Part shown: in pieces, positions 63,474-64,000 of the stretch
Position numbering within the stretch: position 1 is the first letter of the stretch
Layout: each line of letters begins with the position of its first letter
Assembly: GCF_007751035.1 (NCBI RefSeq)
Contig: NZ_CP036433.1
Coordinates: 2,771,001 to 2,835,000 of the forward strand
Length of the DNA: 64,000 bases
Source of the DNA: Lignipirellula cremea
GTDB taxonomy: Bacteria; Planctomycetota; Planctomycetia; Pirellulales; Pirellulaceae
Direction of reading: 5' to 3'
Position numbers and translations under genes: made by a program
Notes under the pieces: generated by a model
What the model saw: only the letters and a program-made list of their open reading frames with translations
Databases searched by the model: none
Told to the model about the DNA's origin: nothing

Positions 63474-64000
63474 CGAGCCGGGCCTGCCGATGCACGATCG
63501 ACGACACGTGTTGATGATTCAAAAGTCGCGGCAGCGACCGCGCTCCCACTGCGCGCCGACGTTCGATTTGGGCGTCGAAAACGATCGATACCCGGCGAAA
63601 CGGACAATCGTGATACAACACCTCTCCCTCAAACGCCCCGCTGGCGGTCGTCAAACGAAGGCGATTCCGCAGCAAGCCACTACGACCGAGTTCCGCCTCG
63701 GAAGCGTTTCCCTAAGGCCCTGCCCGGCCACCCGCCGCGCCGGGCTTCTCGAACAAACGACTTGACCTCGGCTCCTCGAACGTCAATTCGATCCCGCCCA
63801 CACGCGCAGCAACAACTCGCAGCGGGAAATCTCCGCACCGGCCCGCGAGGACAAATCCTAATTGTTAGCCTTGAACTTACCGCAATTAATTCACGGGCCA
63901 TTATGCTGACAAACCGGCAGCCTGCAGGTGCAAGACGGATCGCCCTGAAAGCCAATTATCCTGCTGGAAAGCGAATATCGATGATTTCGCAAATCACAAA
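63474..64000. other. End region, no gene recognised
   Basis: About 530 bases. The first part probably still belongs to the IS91-like element. GC falls after about 63850 (AATCCTAATTGTTAGCCTTG). No frame could be supported. Confidence 0.4.

Larger units (their letters stand above)
61390..63800 (+). mobile_element. IS91-like element (approximate extent)
   Basis: Recombinase and HUH transposase genes overlap in the order typical of the integrase-bearing IS91 branch. The borders given are only estimates. IS91-type elements have no inverted repeats and make no target duplication, so the ends must be set by comparison with other copies. Confidence 0.6.

Noticed and set aside
1-64000. CRISPR arrays, tRNA and rRNA genes, prophage structural genes
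   Set aside because: Reading through both strands gave no spaced direct repeats of CRISPR type, no T-arm with cloverleaf context and no phage morphogenesis proteins.

Overview
The window looks like a chromosome segment of a planctomycete, most likely of the Pirellula/Blastopirellula type (inference, not a database match). It is high in GC. It carries several families that are frequent in that phylum: a DUF1080 protein, a DUF4838-like secreted protein, a PQQ-like beta-propeller, a lone formyltransferase of the tetrahydromethanopterin C1 pathway, and ECF sigma factors next to large membrane Ser/Thr kinases with an N-terminal H-x3-C-x2-C finger. No rRNA, tRNA or CRISPR array was recognised.

1-11,650: YjbQ-type enzyme (minus), alpha-glucan phosphorylase, a small PilZ-like protein (minus), a proline-rich lipoprotein, a small protein with a strong ribosome binding site, XerC-type recombinase, acylphosphatase, an ABC-2 permease without its ATPase, and a secreted DUF4838-like protein. 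11,650-23,400: a single reading frame joining uroporphyrinogen-III synthase to uroporphyrinogen decarboxylase, DUF1080 protein, Ftr, an overlapping sigma / anti-sigma / effector operon (minus), a secreted Lys/Ala-rich repeat protein with a Cys-rich tail, an aminotransferase, a small membrane protein and a PQQ-like protein. 23,600-32,600: a very divergent two-domain Clp-type ATPase, then a minus-strand operon of ECF sigma factor and two paralogous receptor-like kinases. 33,000-38,500: gamma-glutamyltransferase, a HAD hydrolase with a nucleotidyltransferase-like protein, a MoaD/ThiS-like protein next to a Nudix hydrolase, and an unknown protein.

38,550-43,000 is the accessory island. It contains an exact-length 200-bp tandem duplication, a gene truncated at its edge, a fragment of a formylglycine-generating-enzyme gene, a minus-strand pair that reads as an AHH-type nuclease toxin plus an ankyrin/SUFU immunity protein, and a REP-associated tyrosine transposase (RAYT). 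A short motif is shared between the 200-bp repeats and the DNA just behind the RAYT gene, so the repeats may be its non-autonomous partners.

43,300-60,900 returns to ordinary chromosome: two membrane/coiled-coil proteins of unknown role, a secreted beta-propeller, IspD, a fused FAD / iron-sulfur oxidoreductase, MoaD, FtsH, Dxr overlapping a long RseP-like site-2 protease, transaldolase and a CsbD-like protein. IspD and Dxr are two steps of the MEP isoprenoid pathway. 61,400-63,500 is an IS91-like element made of a tyrosine recombinase and a HUH transposase. Start codons were chosen from ribosome binding sites and family lengths where possible. Functions are from motif recognition only and no searches were run.
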